Source of the DNA: Bacteroidota bacterium
GTDB taxonomy: Bacteria > Bacteroidota > Bacteroidia > AKYH767-A > OLB10
NCBI GenBank assembly: GCA_016717325.1
Contig: JADKFV010000039.1
Span: forward strand, 1-44,725
DNA length: 44,725 nt
Reading direction: 5' to 3'
Position numbers and translations under genes: made by a program. The notes under the pieces are model-generated. The model did no database searches. It saw nothing but the letters and a program-made list of their open reading frames with translations, and had not been told where the DNA came from. Shown here piece by piece: positions 27,876 to 35,171 of this stretch; the stretch's first letter is position 1; the number at the start of each line of letters is the position of its first letter.

Positions 27876-29861
27876 TTATTGAGCTGGTGTTTCGGCTGCA
27901 GGTTTATTTGTACCGGTACTGAATGTAATAGGAACTGCTGATCCCGATGGACTTACACGAATGTAACCTTGCATTTCCTGATGCAATGCAGAACAGAAAT
28001 CGGTACAATACATTGGAAATACGCCTGTACGATCGGGACGCCATGCAAGTGTTTGTGTTTCGCCCGGCATGATTAACAACTCTGCATTGTTAGCGCCTTT
28101 TACAGCAAAGCCATGCGGTACATCCCAGTCTTGTTCAAGATTTGTAACATGGAAATAAACTACATCGCCCAATTTTACACCTTCAATATTGTCGGGTACA
28201 AAGTGTGAACGTATAGATGACATGTAAACATGTACTTCGTTTCCTTTGCGCTCCACCTTTGCATCTTTTTCTCCTTTGCAAGCATAAGGGTGAGTGTTTT
28301 CTTCAAGTCTAAAAATCTTTGTCGAATTTTTTGAAAGTAAATCTGCAGGAATAGCTTCGGCATAATGTGGTTCGCCTATGGTTGGAAAATCGAGAATGAG
28401 TTTCATCTTATCACCACTGATGTCGAACAACTGTGCGCTTTGTGCAAGTTCAGGTCCTGTAGGCAAATAGCGGTCTTTGGTTATTTTATTATAGGCTATT
28501 AAATATTTACCCCATGGTTTTTTTGTTGGTCCACCGGGAACACATAAGTGACCTACAGAATAAAACGTTGCGGCTCTGTCTAATACAGTTAAGTCACTCA
28601 ATTTCCATTTTACGACTTCGCTCGATACGAAGAAAGAAGTGTATGCATTACCATCAGCATCAAATTCTGTGTGCAGAGGTCCAAGTCCTGGTTTCTTCAC
28701 TTCGCCATGTAATACAGCATCATATTTTAATACTGGAATTCCTTGATAATCGCCATCGTAATTTTTATCGGCAATAGCTTTTTGAATCTTTGTAAATGAA
28801 AATACAGGAATGATAGCTGCTAATTTTCCACTACCAACAATGTATTCTCCTGATGGGTCAGTATCGCATCCGTGTGGCGATTTTGGACATGGCATAAAGT
28901 AAACCATATCAGGGCAATCTTTCGGATCGAGCACCATCACTTCTTTTTCCATAGTGGATGTTGCGCTGTGTGTTTTATCGCTATACACATTATGTGCGTA
29001 AGCTACAGTGCGTTTTTCGCCTTTGCCGGCTTTTATATACTCTTCGGCTTTTTTCCAGTTTACTGCCATTATAAAATCTTTATCCTTTTGCGAAGCATTT
29101 ACTTCGAGCAAAGTATTTGCACGTTCCGAATTATAGCAACTTACAAAAAACCATCCATGCGATTTTCCTTTTCCGGCACGAGCCAAATCGAAATTTACAC
29201 CAGGCAATAAAACCTGAAACGACAGATTCATGTTACCCGTTGTTTTATCTACACCAATAAAACTTACAGTACCACGAAAGTTTTCTTTGTATGTATTAAT
29301 GGCTACGTCACCATTTGTATTATCCATAGGAATACTAAAGCGCGTGCCGGCAATTACATACTCGCTGTTTTCGGTAATGAATGGCGATGAGTGATTTCCG
29401 CCACTATTGGGTATTTCAATAATTTCGGCAGTGCGAAATGTTTTCAAATCTACACGTGCAATACGTGGTGTATTGTTACCGTTAGCAAATGCCCAGCGTC
29501 CATCGTGTATGCCATCTGTTTCGCTAAGAGCTATGTGATGCAAATCGTCCCAGGGCACAAAACCATGAGAGGTGTTAAGCATAGGTTTAGTTTCTTCGCT
29601 ATATCCCCATCCTTTTTCAGGGTCGACAGAGAACACAGGAATAACACGAAACAACCTTCCCGAAGGCAAACCATACACGCTCATTTGTCCACTAAAACCA
29701 CCGGAAACAAAATTGTAGAACTCGTCATACTTTCCGGGTGCTACATATGCTTTTGCAGCTGCATCACCACTTATTGCTTTTGCAGGTCCTTGCGGTTTGC
29801 AGGACTGAATGAATACTGCAGCGCAAAGCACCACTGCAGCTTTAATCAAATTACTTTTCAT
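27876..29861 (-). CDS. nosZ: Nitrous oxide reductase, clade II type
   Basis: Intact 661-residue enzyme reducing N2O to N2 in the periplasm. The signal is Sec/lipoprotein-like (AVFIQSC, Cys21) with no twin-arginine motif, as in clade II (atypical) NosZ. CuZ-site histidines are visible: DDLHHI (His108, His109), GGNHSS (His157), a probable one near 290 (AYAHN), SPHGCDTD (His330), PLHTEFD (His397) and VGHLC (His438). The CuA domain is complete: VPHGF (His583), then YCTDFCSALHQEM giving Cys619, Cys623, His627 and Met630. It is downstream of a cytochrome c gene and upstream of the fasciclin, nosL and nosD genes. Strongest identification in the window. Confidence 0.5.
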   Translation of the reverse strand: MKSNLIKAAVVLCAAVFIQSCKPQGPAKAISGDAAAKAYVAPGKYDEFYNFVSGGFSGQMSVYGLPSGRLFRVIPVFSVDPEKGWGYSEETKPMLNTSHGFVPWDDLHHIALSETDGIHDGRWAFANGNNTPRIARVDLKTFRTAEIIEIPNSGGNHSSPFITENSEYVIAGTRFSIPMDNTNGDVAINTYKENFRGTVSFIGVDKTTGNMNLSFQVLLPGVNFDLARAGKGKSHGWFFVSCYNSERANTLLEVNASQKDKDFIMAVNWKKAEEYIKAGKGEKRTVAYAHNVYSDKTHSATSTMEKEVMVLDPKDCPDMVYFMPCPKSPHGCDTDPSGEYIVGSGKLAAIIPVFSFTKIQKAIADKNYDGDYQGIPVLKYDAVLHGEVKKPGLGPLHTEFDADGNAYTSFFVSSEVVKWKLSDLTVLDRAATFYSVGHLCVPGGPTKKPWGKYLIAYNKITKDRYLPTGPELAQSAQLFDISGDKMKLILDFPTIGEPHYAEAIPADLLSKNSTKIFRLEENTHPYACKGEKDAKVERKGNEVHVYMSSIRSHFVPDNIEGVKLGDVVYFHVTNLEQDWDVPHGFAVKGANNAELLIMPGETQTLAWRPDRTGVFPMYCTDFCSALHQEMQGYIRVSPSGSAVPITFSTGTNKPAAETPAQ

Positions 29862-29893
29862 ATCTGTTTTTTTTAGTTTAGTAAATTTTAATA

Positions 29894-30394
29894 TTATTTA
29901 ACTCCGTCATTTTTACGCATAAATTCATACACAGCGCGTGCATCATCATCGCTCAAACTTTGATTGGGCATACGCACCAAACATTCTTCGAGCATGGCTT
30001 GTGCTGCAGGGTCTTTGGTTATCATCTCATCGGTATTGGTAGAGAAGTTCATAATCCATTCGGCTTTCCTGCGAGTGGTAACATCTTTCCATCCGGGTCC
30101 CACCAATTTTTCATCGGTGAGCTTATGGCACGATGCACATTTTAAATCATACACACCACTGCCAGCTTGCGCCATTTTTGCATCCAGCGTTGCTGCAATT
30201 TCTACATTGGTAAATTTGCCTATGCCTTTCGACTCGTGTGCGGCTTTTTCTTTTTCTTTTGCACCGGCATCGGCTTCCTCATTAAATGCATCGGCATCGA
30301 AACCTTTCGGTTTTTCTTTTGGCTCGCCACCACCGCATGCATTTATAAATGCAAAGCCGATTGCGAGTGTGACTACAAAGATTAATTTTTTCAT
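29894..30394 (-). CDS. Cytochrome c lipoprotein upstream of nosZ
   Basis: Intact 166-residue monohaem cytochrome c. Lipoprotein signal (FINAC, Cys20), an acidic/lysine-rich linker (about 25-60), then a class I haem domain with CASCH (Cys86, Cys89, His90), GPGWKDVTTRRKAEWIM, and MPNQSLSDDDARAVYEFM, where Met142 is the likely distal ligand. It probably passes electrons to the CuA site of NosZ, as the equivalent gene does in other clade II clusters. It is the first gene of the nos operon; the region upstream is shared with the divergent Rrf2 gene. Confidence 0.5.
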   Translation of the reverse strand: MKKLIFVVTLAIGFAFINACGGGEPKEKPKGFDADAFNEEADAGAKEKEKAAHESKGIGKFTNVEIAATLDAKMAQAGSGVYDLKCASCHKLTDEKLVGPGWKDVTTRRKAEWIMNFSTNTDEMITKDPAAQAMLEECLVRMPNQSLSDDDARAVYEFMRKNDGVK

Positions 30395-30650
30395 AACTTT
30401 TAATTTTTGATAAGAGATATTTTTGATTTAGTGTTTTATTCAATTGCTGAATTTTTCTTTCAATAGAAATTATCGATTTCAAATTCACACAGCAAAGAAA
30501 AGCAATGTTTCAATTCGGACGTAAATGTCCGATATGATATATATCATGTTTTTTTATGATATTTATTGTTGTTTTATTAAAATCAAATCAAAAAGTCATT
30601 TTATGATTTTCGTTAGCTATTATTCAATAATAATGTTTTAGCATTGCGGC
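30395..30650. promoter_or_regulatory. Divergent regulatory region of the nos operon and rrf2
   Basis: This 256-bp gap carries promoters for the leftward cytochrome c/nosZ operon and the rightward Rrf2 gene. It holds the FNR-like palindrome at 30534-30547. No convincing TAnnTTTG box was found in either direction, which suits activator-dependent promoters. Confidence 0.5.
30534..30547. promoter_or_regulatory. FNR/DNR-like operator
   Basis: A perfect 14-bp palindrome ATGATATATATCAT with the TGAT-N4-ATCA core of FNR/DNR-family sites, about 140 bp before the cytochrome c start and about 104 bp before the rrf2 start. Nitrous oxide reductase genes are classic targets of such regulators. The same 12-bp core lies at 14238-14249. 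Confidence 0.5.
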
Positions 30651-31040
30651 ATGTTTTCAAAATCATGTGAATACGCAATAAGGGCAGTGGTATATCTGGC
30701 AACTGCCGGTGAACATCAGTTAATGCCAATAAGTAGCATTTCGAAATCGCTAGGTTCGCCAAAGGCTTATACGGCAAAAATTCTTCAGCTGCTTGCTGCG
30801 AAAAATATTGTCGCTTCTATTAAAGGGAATGGAGGCGGATATTTTATTGAGAAAAAAATGCTGGCTAAAATTTTCCTTAGTGATATAGTAGAAGCCATAG
30901 ATGGAGATTCAATTTACACAGCATGCGGACTTGGCCTAAAAGAATGTTCGAATAGTAATCCTTGTCCATTACACGAGCACTTTAAAAAAATACGAACTGA
31001 TTTGCGATTGATGTGCGAAAAACTTCAATCAAAAAATTAG
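30651..31040 (+). CDS. Rrf2-family regulator with three clustered cysteines
   Basis: Intact 129-residue protein. It has an N-terminal winged helix (MFSKSCEYAIRAVVYLA; ISSISKSLGSPKAYTAKILQLLAAKNIV) and a wing GNGGGYFI. The C-terminal cysteine cluster Cys92-x6-Cys99-x5-Cys105 is of the kind that binds an iron-sulfur cluster in IscR and NsrR. Divergent from the nos operon, it is a good candidate for an NO-sensing (NsrR-like) or redox regulator of nos. NsrR versus IscR cannot be settled from sequence, but there are no isc genes nearby. Confidence 0.5.
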   Translation: MFSKSCEYAIRAVVYLATAGEHQLMPISSISKSLGSPKAYTAKILQLLAAKNIVASIKGNGGGYFIEKKMLAKIFLSDIVEAIDGDSIYTACGLGLKECSNSNPCPLHEHFKKIRTDLRLMCEKLQSKN

Positions 31041-31383
31041 CGGATGAATTGGCAATGGGAAATAATACTTTGAAGTAGTTGGAAAAAACCCCTTGTTTCT
31101 ATACAAGGCTCTAATGATTGGTATAACAAATTTCTACTCAATTAAGTCAATATTCAATTCTTTTTTTATCAATCTGTATTGATGTTGAAATTGGTTTATA
31201 TTCGAAACGAAAATTGAGCTTTATGAACACTTTTTTTTGTGGATGGTTTCACAACACTGACGTATATGCTCATAGTTAAACATGAATAGTATATTTTTAT
31301 TTATTATACAAATGATTTTGGAAAATTCAGCCGGGTAAATCTATAAACGGCTGGCTGTGAAAAATTTATTAATCACACGCACG
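31041..31383. other. Intergenic, left edge of the accessory island
   Basis: No gene is seen. A weak hairpin (CCTTGT at 31091-31096 and ACAAGG at 31103-31108) about 50 bp after the rrf2 stop could be its terminator. The rest is A/T-rich sequence leading into repeat copy A. Confidence 0.5.
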
Positions 31384-31653
31384 TTAATAACATGAGGTAA
31401 AAATAAAAATTACAACCACTCTGTTGACACACCTTCAAAAAAATTAAATACACATCACATACCAGAGCACTGCCGGCATCAAATGAAAATATCAAGTTTA
31501 GATTGCAACATTGATGTTGAAAATGTTTTGTGTTTTTTTGATGCATTTGTAAGCAAGCTTTATTTAGTGAAGTTGAAATTTGAAAGAGTTATTTTTGCCT
31601 TGGTATTTTAGATTATTAAAGGAGCCATAAATCGTATATGGTCATAGTTATGC
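31384..31653 (-). repeat. Island repeat, copy A
   Basis: First of five dispersed copies. The shared core (on plus) runs AACATGAGGTAAAAATAAAA, a CACACCTTC stretch, ACATCACAT, GAGCACTGCCGGCATCAAA, TATCAAGTTTAGATTGCAA, then TTTTTTTGATGC and GTAAGCAAGC. Copies A and B also share a tail of about 90 bp ending in a CATAGTTA motif. Orientation is given by the reverse-strand remnant frame seen in some copies. Confidence 0.5.
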
Positions 31654-31767
31654 AATCGCAAAAAAAAATATTTTACTAATACACGTAAGCAATCTCCCTA
31701 TTAAACTCCGCACCACACCGAAAGTGTTGCTGAACACCCCGGTAAGGGAATCGGGACAGGCCAAATA
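31654..31767. other. Spacer between repeat A and the parDE terminator
   Basis: Short non-coding stretch with no recognisable feature. Confidence 0.5.
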
Positions 31768-31806
31768 AGCAAAAGCCCCTCGTTTACTACTCGCACGGGG
31801 GCTTCG
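31768..31806 (-). terminator. Intrinsic terminator of parDE
   Basis: On the minus strand AAGCCCCC and GGGGCTT arms with a loop of about 17 bases are followed by TTTTGC, about 32 bp after the ParE stop. It is G/C rich against an A/T background. Confidence 0.5.
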
Positions 31807-31837
31807 TCAATACTGCAATGTGTTTGTGGCAGTTTTT

Positions 31838-32139
31838 TTATTCGTTCATTCTGATTTTCAAATCCATCCTTTCGTGCAAAATTCTGATAACTTCAATTTC
31901 GTATTTATCAATAAATTGATAGAATATTATATGTCTTCCTGAATGTAATCCGAGTAAATTTCTATTAATATCATCATATTCTTTTCCTATTTCAGGATTT
32001 TTTCCGATTTCCATGCAAGAAAGTTTCAGCATTGCATAATATTTGTCTGCTTACGTTTCAGACCATTTTTCAAAAGTATATTCCCAAATATTATTCAAGT
32101 CGTCAATGGCTTCTTGTCTTAAAATAACTTTAGCCATTT
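31838..32139 (-). pseudogene. parE: ParE/RelE-type toxin with an in-frame premature stop
   Basis: A single frame from ATG 32137-32139 reads MAKVILRQEAIDDLNNIWEY ... WSET, meets TAA at 32051-32053, and continues in the same frame as ADKYYAMLKLSCMEIGKNPE ... GLHSGRHIIFYQF ... IEVIRILHERMDLKIRM. The whole is a typical ParE toxin of about 100 residues; CAA (Gln) to TAA at that position would explain the stop. Downstream Met codons could only start an incomplete toxin. It overlaps the antitoxin by 10 bp. ParE toxins poison gyrase; this one would be inactive unless the stop is a sequence error or is read through. Confidence 0.5.
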
Positions 32140-32378
32140 TTTCTTTTTTCGGCTTTTAGTTGTATTAAATTTTCGTCAAAATTAAAATTTTCGACTCTTG
32201 GGCTTTCTAAACCTTTTTGAATAGCGTTTCTCAAAGCAATGGCTTTACTTTCTTCATCCTCCAAAAGGCGGAGTCCTGCACGTATAACTTCACTCACATT
32301 TTTATAACGCCCTACAGATACTTGGCTACTTACAAACTGGTCAAAATAATTTCCAAGTGATATTGATGTATTTTTCAT
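32130..32378 (-). CDS. parD: ParD-type antitoxin
   Basis: Intact 82-residue protein. The ribbon-helix-helix N-terminus (MKNTSISLGNYFDQFVSSQV, then YKNVSEVIRAGLRLLEDEE) binds DNA and represses its own operon. The C-terminal tail (VENFNFDENLIQLKAEKRK) would wrap the ParE toxin. It precedes and overlaps parE, the standard order. Here it may persist alone, since parE carries a stop. Confidence 0.5.
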   Translation of the reverse strand: MKNTSISLGNYFDQFVSSQVSVGRYKNVSEVIRAGLRLLEDEESKAIALRNAIQKGLESPRVENFNFDENLIQLKAEKRKNG

Positions 32379-32542
32379 TTAATTTAAACTTTTCACAAAG
32401 TTACCAAAAATTGGTAAGTGTGCAAATTTTTAATTCAAATATTTGTTTTTGATTTTGAAATAGTTGTCTGTCTATGATGTCCATCGGAAAATTGCCACTA
32501 ACGACTTACTGTGAAGAAACCATTACTTCAACAATTGCACTT
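32379..32542. other. parDE upstream region
   Basis: 164-bp gap that should hold the parDE promoter. No clear dyad was identified. It leads into repeat copy B. Confidence 0.5.
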
Positions 32543-32808
32543 TAATAACATGAGGTAAAAAAAATTACAACGACACTATAAACGTATCTTTAAAAAAAAA
32601 TAAATACACATCCCATACCAGAGCACTGCCGGCATTAAATGGAAATATCACGTTTAGATTGCAACATCGATGGTGAAAATGTGGTTCGTTTTTTTGATGC
32701 ACTTGTATGCAAGCTCGGTTTATTGAAATTGAAATTTGAAAGAGTAGTGGTTGTCTTGAAATTTGAATAGCTAAAGTCGCCACAAATCGCATACAGCCAT
32801 AGTTACGC
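32543..32808 (-). repeat. Island repeat, copy B
   Basis: Second copy, sharing the complete core and the A-type tail (AAATTTGAAAGAGT ... CCATAGTTACGC). It is more diverged in its middle (GGCATTAAATGG, TTGCAACATCGATGGTG). The reverse-strand frame 32565-32792 within it (HQKNEPHFHH ... NLNVIFPFNAGSALVW) is a repeat by-product that recurs in copies C and E. Confidence 0.5.
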
Positions 32809-33200
32809 CCCCGTCAACGATCCGCAAACGCAATAGCAAAATTTCTGCACAGCACTTGCTTACATTTCGGGAATACTCGATGCAGCCTCAATAAATGCTA
32901 AGGCCGGGGCAGGCAGTGCAATCCCGTTGTGTATTTCACGACACCAAGTTTTGTCAGTTAGTAGCTGCTTTGTCATTCGACCGAAGCACCACGGTTAGTA
33001 GTTTCAACATTGTTTCAACGAAGCGATTTACATTTGACACACTATATTGATTGTTTACGATTTGAACCCGTACGGTGGGAAAAATAACTTTGTAAAAAAA
33101 GGAATGGTGTATTTTGTTTGGGAACAAAAAACCTCTCTTATAAAATTGACTTGTGGTGTTGGCTTGCAGCTTATTAAAGAATTTGTTTTTTGTGAATGCG
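32809..33200. other. Gene-poor gap between repeat B and the MITE
   Basis: About 390 bp with a locally higher G/C content (32.81-32.95 kb) than its surroundings. No frame with a recognisable product; perhaps remnant sequence. Confidence 0.5.
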
Positions 33201-33361
33201 CTTTATCCCAATGTCATTAAGTTAAGGAATTAAATCCAATTGCCTGCGCTCACCCGTAGCCCTAAAGGGCGCCTCCACGCAGGTTTAGTTACAACGGACT
33301 GGCTCCCTTTAGGGATTCAAGGTGCGCGGATGGCTTGACTTAATGACATTGCCCTTTATCC
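33201..33361. mobile_element. MITE-like element with terminal inverted repeats and target duplication
   Basis: The ends CAATGTCATTAAGT (33209-33222) and its complement (33338-33351) are perfect 14-bp terminal inverted repeats around about 115 bp of non-coding, G/C-richer sequence. The direct repeat CTTTATCC flanks it at 33201-33208 and 33354-33361, two bases past the right end. Inside are the palindromes CCCTAAAGGG and CCCTTTAGGG and a CCTGCG/CGCAGG pair. It has no transposase, so it would be mobilised in trans. Size, ends and flanking repeat together support a non-autonomous transposon. Confidence 0.5.
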
Positions 33362-33405
33362 TCTCTAAAGCATCAAAAAGTTCAAATCTTATTGTTTGAA
33401 ATAGG

Positions 33406-33445
33406 AACAAATATTTGTTTTGAATTGAAACAGTGTTTATCTTTG
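33406..33445 (+). promoter_or_regulatory. Promoter and palindromic operator of the Panacea toxin-antitoxin operon
   Basis: A Bacteroidota -7 box TATCTTTG (33438-33445) has a TTTG (33414-33417) about 20 bp upstream as the -33 element. A perfect 14-bp palindrome AACAAATATTTGTT (33406-33419) overlaps the -33 element and is a good operator for autorepression by the XRE-type antitoxin. The ATG follows about 30 bp after the -7 box. Confidence 0.5.
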
Positions 33446-33474
33446 CGCTGTTGAATTGAAATAAATAAATTGAT

Positions 33475-34279
33475 ATGAACACAAAACTCTCACAGAAACA
33501 AATTGGTCAGAGGGTAACTGATCTTCGTAAAATGAAAGGGTTGTCACAGGAAAATTTGGCGAAAAGTGTCAAAATATCAAGACCGTCTTTGGCTCAAATT
33601 GAGTTAGGGAACAGGGGTGTAAATGTGCTTGAATTGCAACGGTTGTCTTTGGTCCTGGGTTTTTCAATGGATGATTTCATGTCTAAAAACTTTATTATGA
33701 GCCAGGATTTAGAAGGTAAAGCTGAAGCAAAGTCAAAGAAAACAAATGAACGAATTTCTGTTCCAACTCTGCAAGTCAACAAGTTTAAAAATGTGTTGCT
33801 CTACATTTTAGAAAGATGTGCAGGTAAACCCAATGTTGGCGAAACGGTGCTTTACAAACTGCTTTACTTTTCTGATTTCAATTATTATGAATTGTATGAG
33901 GAACATTTGACTGGTGCAAAATATCGCAAGTTGCCATATGGTCCTGTTCCGCAAAAAGATAGACACCATTATTTGTCAGATGATGGAAAAGGGATTGATA
34001 CAAAGAATTAAAACGGAGTACTATGACAAGATGCAAACTCGTTACATTCCTCTTGTGAAAGCTGATTTAACTGAGTTGAAAGCGAGCGAAAAGGAAATGA
34101 TTGATAAAGTGATTGAACAAATGAGTGACTGGTCTGCATCTGCTATTAGTAGTTATTCTCATAAAGATATGCCCTGGATTGCCTCAAAAGAAGGAGAAGA
34201 GATAAATTACGAATTAGCTTTTTACAGAGATGCTCCTTTCTCGGTAAGGAACTATGGAGACGAAATTGAAGAACAATGA
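33475..34279 (+). CDS. XRE-HTH and Panacea (DUF4065) domain antitoxin (frameshifted)
   Basis: Composite of 33475-34011 and 33914-34279. The frame changes at the A5 run 33953-33957: removing one base joins YGPVPQ to KIDTIICQMMEKGLIQRI. Composite length is about 268. Residues 7-66 are an XRE helix-turn-helix (GQRVTDLRKMKGLSQENLAK ... ISRPSLAQIE). From about 100 on there is the Panacea/SocA-like domain (VLLYILERCAGKPNVGETVL, LLYFSDFNYYELYEEHLTGA, KLPYGPVPQ), known as a versatile neutralising domain of toxin-antitoxin systems. Its stop overlaps the next gene's ATG (ATGA), the usual arrangement for an antitoxin and its toxin. Confidence 0.5.
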
Positions 34280-34620
34280 CTTTTGAAGAATTAACCGAAT
34301 TTAAAAGGGACTTGAAAATCCTTTTGAAAAAATACAGAACATTGAACGATGATTTGGGTGTAGTGAAACAAGTGTTGACTGCAGCACCCGAAGCAAGACC
34401 ACCGTTCAGTTTTCGCATTGACAATTTGGGATTAGAAACTTGTGTAATCAAAGTGAAAAAGATTGCCTGTAAAGCATTAAAAGGACAAGGTGTGAATTCA
34501 GGAATACGTTTGATATACGCCTATTTTGAGAGTGAAGCGAAAATAGTTTTTATAGAACTCTATCACAAGAACGATAAAGAGAATGAAGACAAGCAAAGGA
34601 TTTTAAACAACTTTAAATAG
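34276..34620 (+). CDS. RelE-like toxin partner of the Panacea antitoxin
   Basis: Intact 114-residue protein, small, basic and without a signal peptide. TEFKRDLKILLKKYRTLNDDL at the N-terminus and IRLIYAYFESEAKIVFIELYHKND followed by KENED at the C-terminus are the pattern of RelE/ParE-fold toxins found with DUF4065 antitoxins. It probably acts as an mRNA interferase or similar translation poison; the exact activity is inferred. It is translationally coupled to the antitoxin by a 4-bp overlap. Confidence 0.5.
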   Translation: MTFEELTEFKRDLKILLKKYRTLNDDLGVVKQVLTAAPEARPPFSFRIDNLGLETCVIKVKKIACKALKGQGVNSGIRLIYAYFESEAKIVFIELYHKNDKENEDKQRILNNFK

Positions 34621-34703
34621 CAGGGAAAATAAAAAATTTGCAATACCCGGGTATAGAATGGTTGTAAGAATGTAACCTAAAGTTTGCCCATAGCTACACA
34701 CAA
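34621..34703. other. Spacer after the Panacea module
   Basis: Short stretch with no gene; contains GCAATACCCGGGTAT, a weak dyad, right after the toxin stop. Confidence 0.5.
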
Positions 34704-34995
34704 ACAACATGAGGTAAAAATACTACAACGACACTGTTGACACACCTTCAAAAAAAATAAATACACATCACATAGCAGAGCACTGCCGGCATCAAATGGA
34801 AATATCAAGTTTAGATTGCAATATCGATGTTGAAAATGTTTTGTGTTTTTTTGATGCATTTGTAAGCAAGCTTTATTTAGTGAAGTTACATTTTGAGATA
34901 ATTACCACCAACACCGAAAGCTGCGAAAAGATACATAATTGCTTCGCTGTAGAAAAAGAAATGCTATAAAACATGAGTTGGATTTTTTTTGGGTT
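34704..34995 (-). repeat. Island repeat, copy C
   Basis: Third copy. It has the common core and, in place of the A/B tail, a different tail shared with D and E (ACATTTTGAG ... AATTACCACCAACACCGAAA ... ATAATTGCTTCGCTGTA ... GTTGGATTTTTTTTGGGT). The conserved pair GCATCAAA (34789-34796) and TTTGATGC (34850-34857) encloses a near-palindrome CAATATCGATGTTG (34819-34832). A reverse-strand frame 34677-34859 is open within it. Confidence 0.5.
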
Positions 34996-35171
34996 GGGAG
35001 AAAAAATACTCTCTTAAAAAAATTGCTTGCAGCGTTGGCTTGTGTGTTTTTTAAGAATGTATTTTTTGCTTGGTTGGCTTTTTCTCAATTGGCTCTTTGT
35101 TTTATTAAGTCCAACTGTTGCGTAATGTTATCTACTATGCCTTCCATCCATTTGTCCATTATGTTTTCAAA

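Noticed and set aside
30282..30488. Minus-strand frame of 68 codons before the cytochrome c gene
   Set aside because: It overlaps the start of the cytochrome c gene in another frame and its second half is an off-frame reading of that gene.
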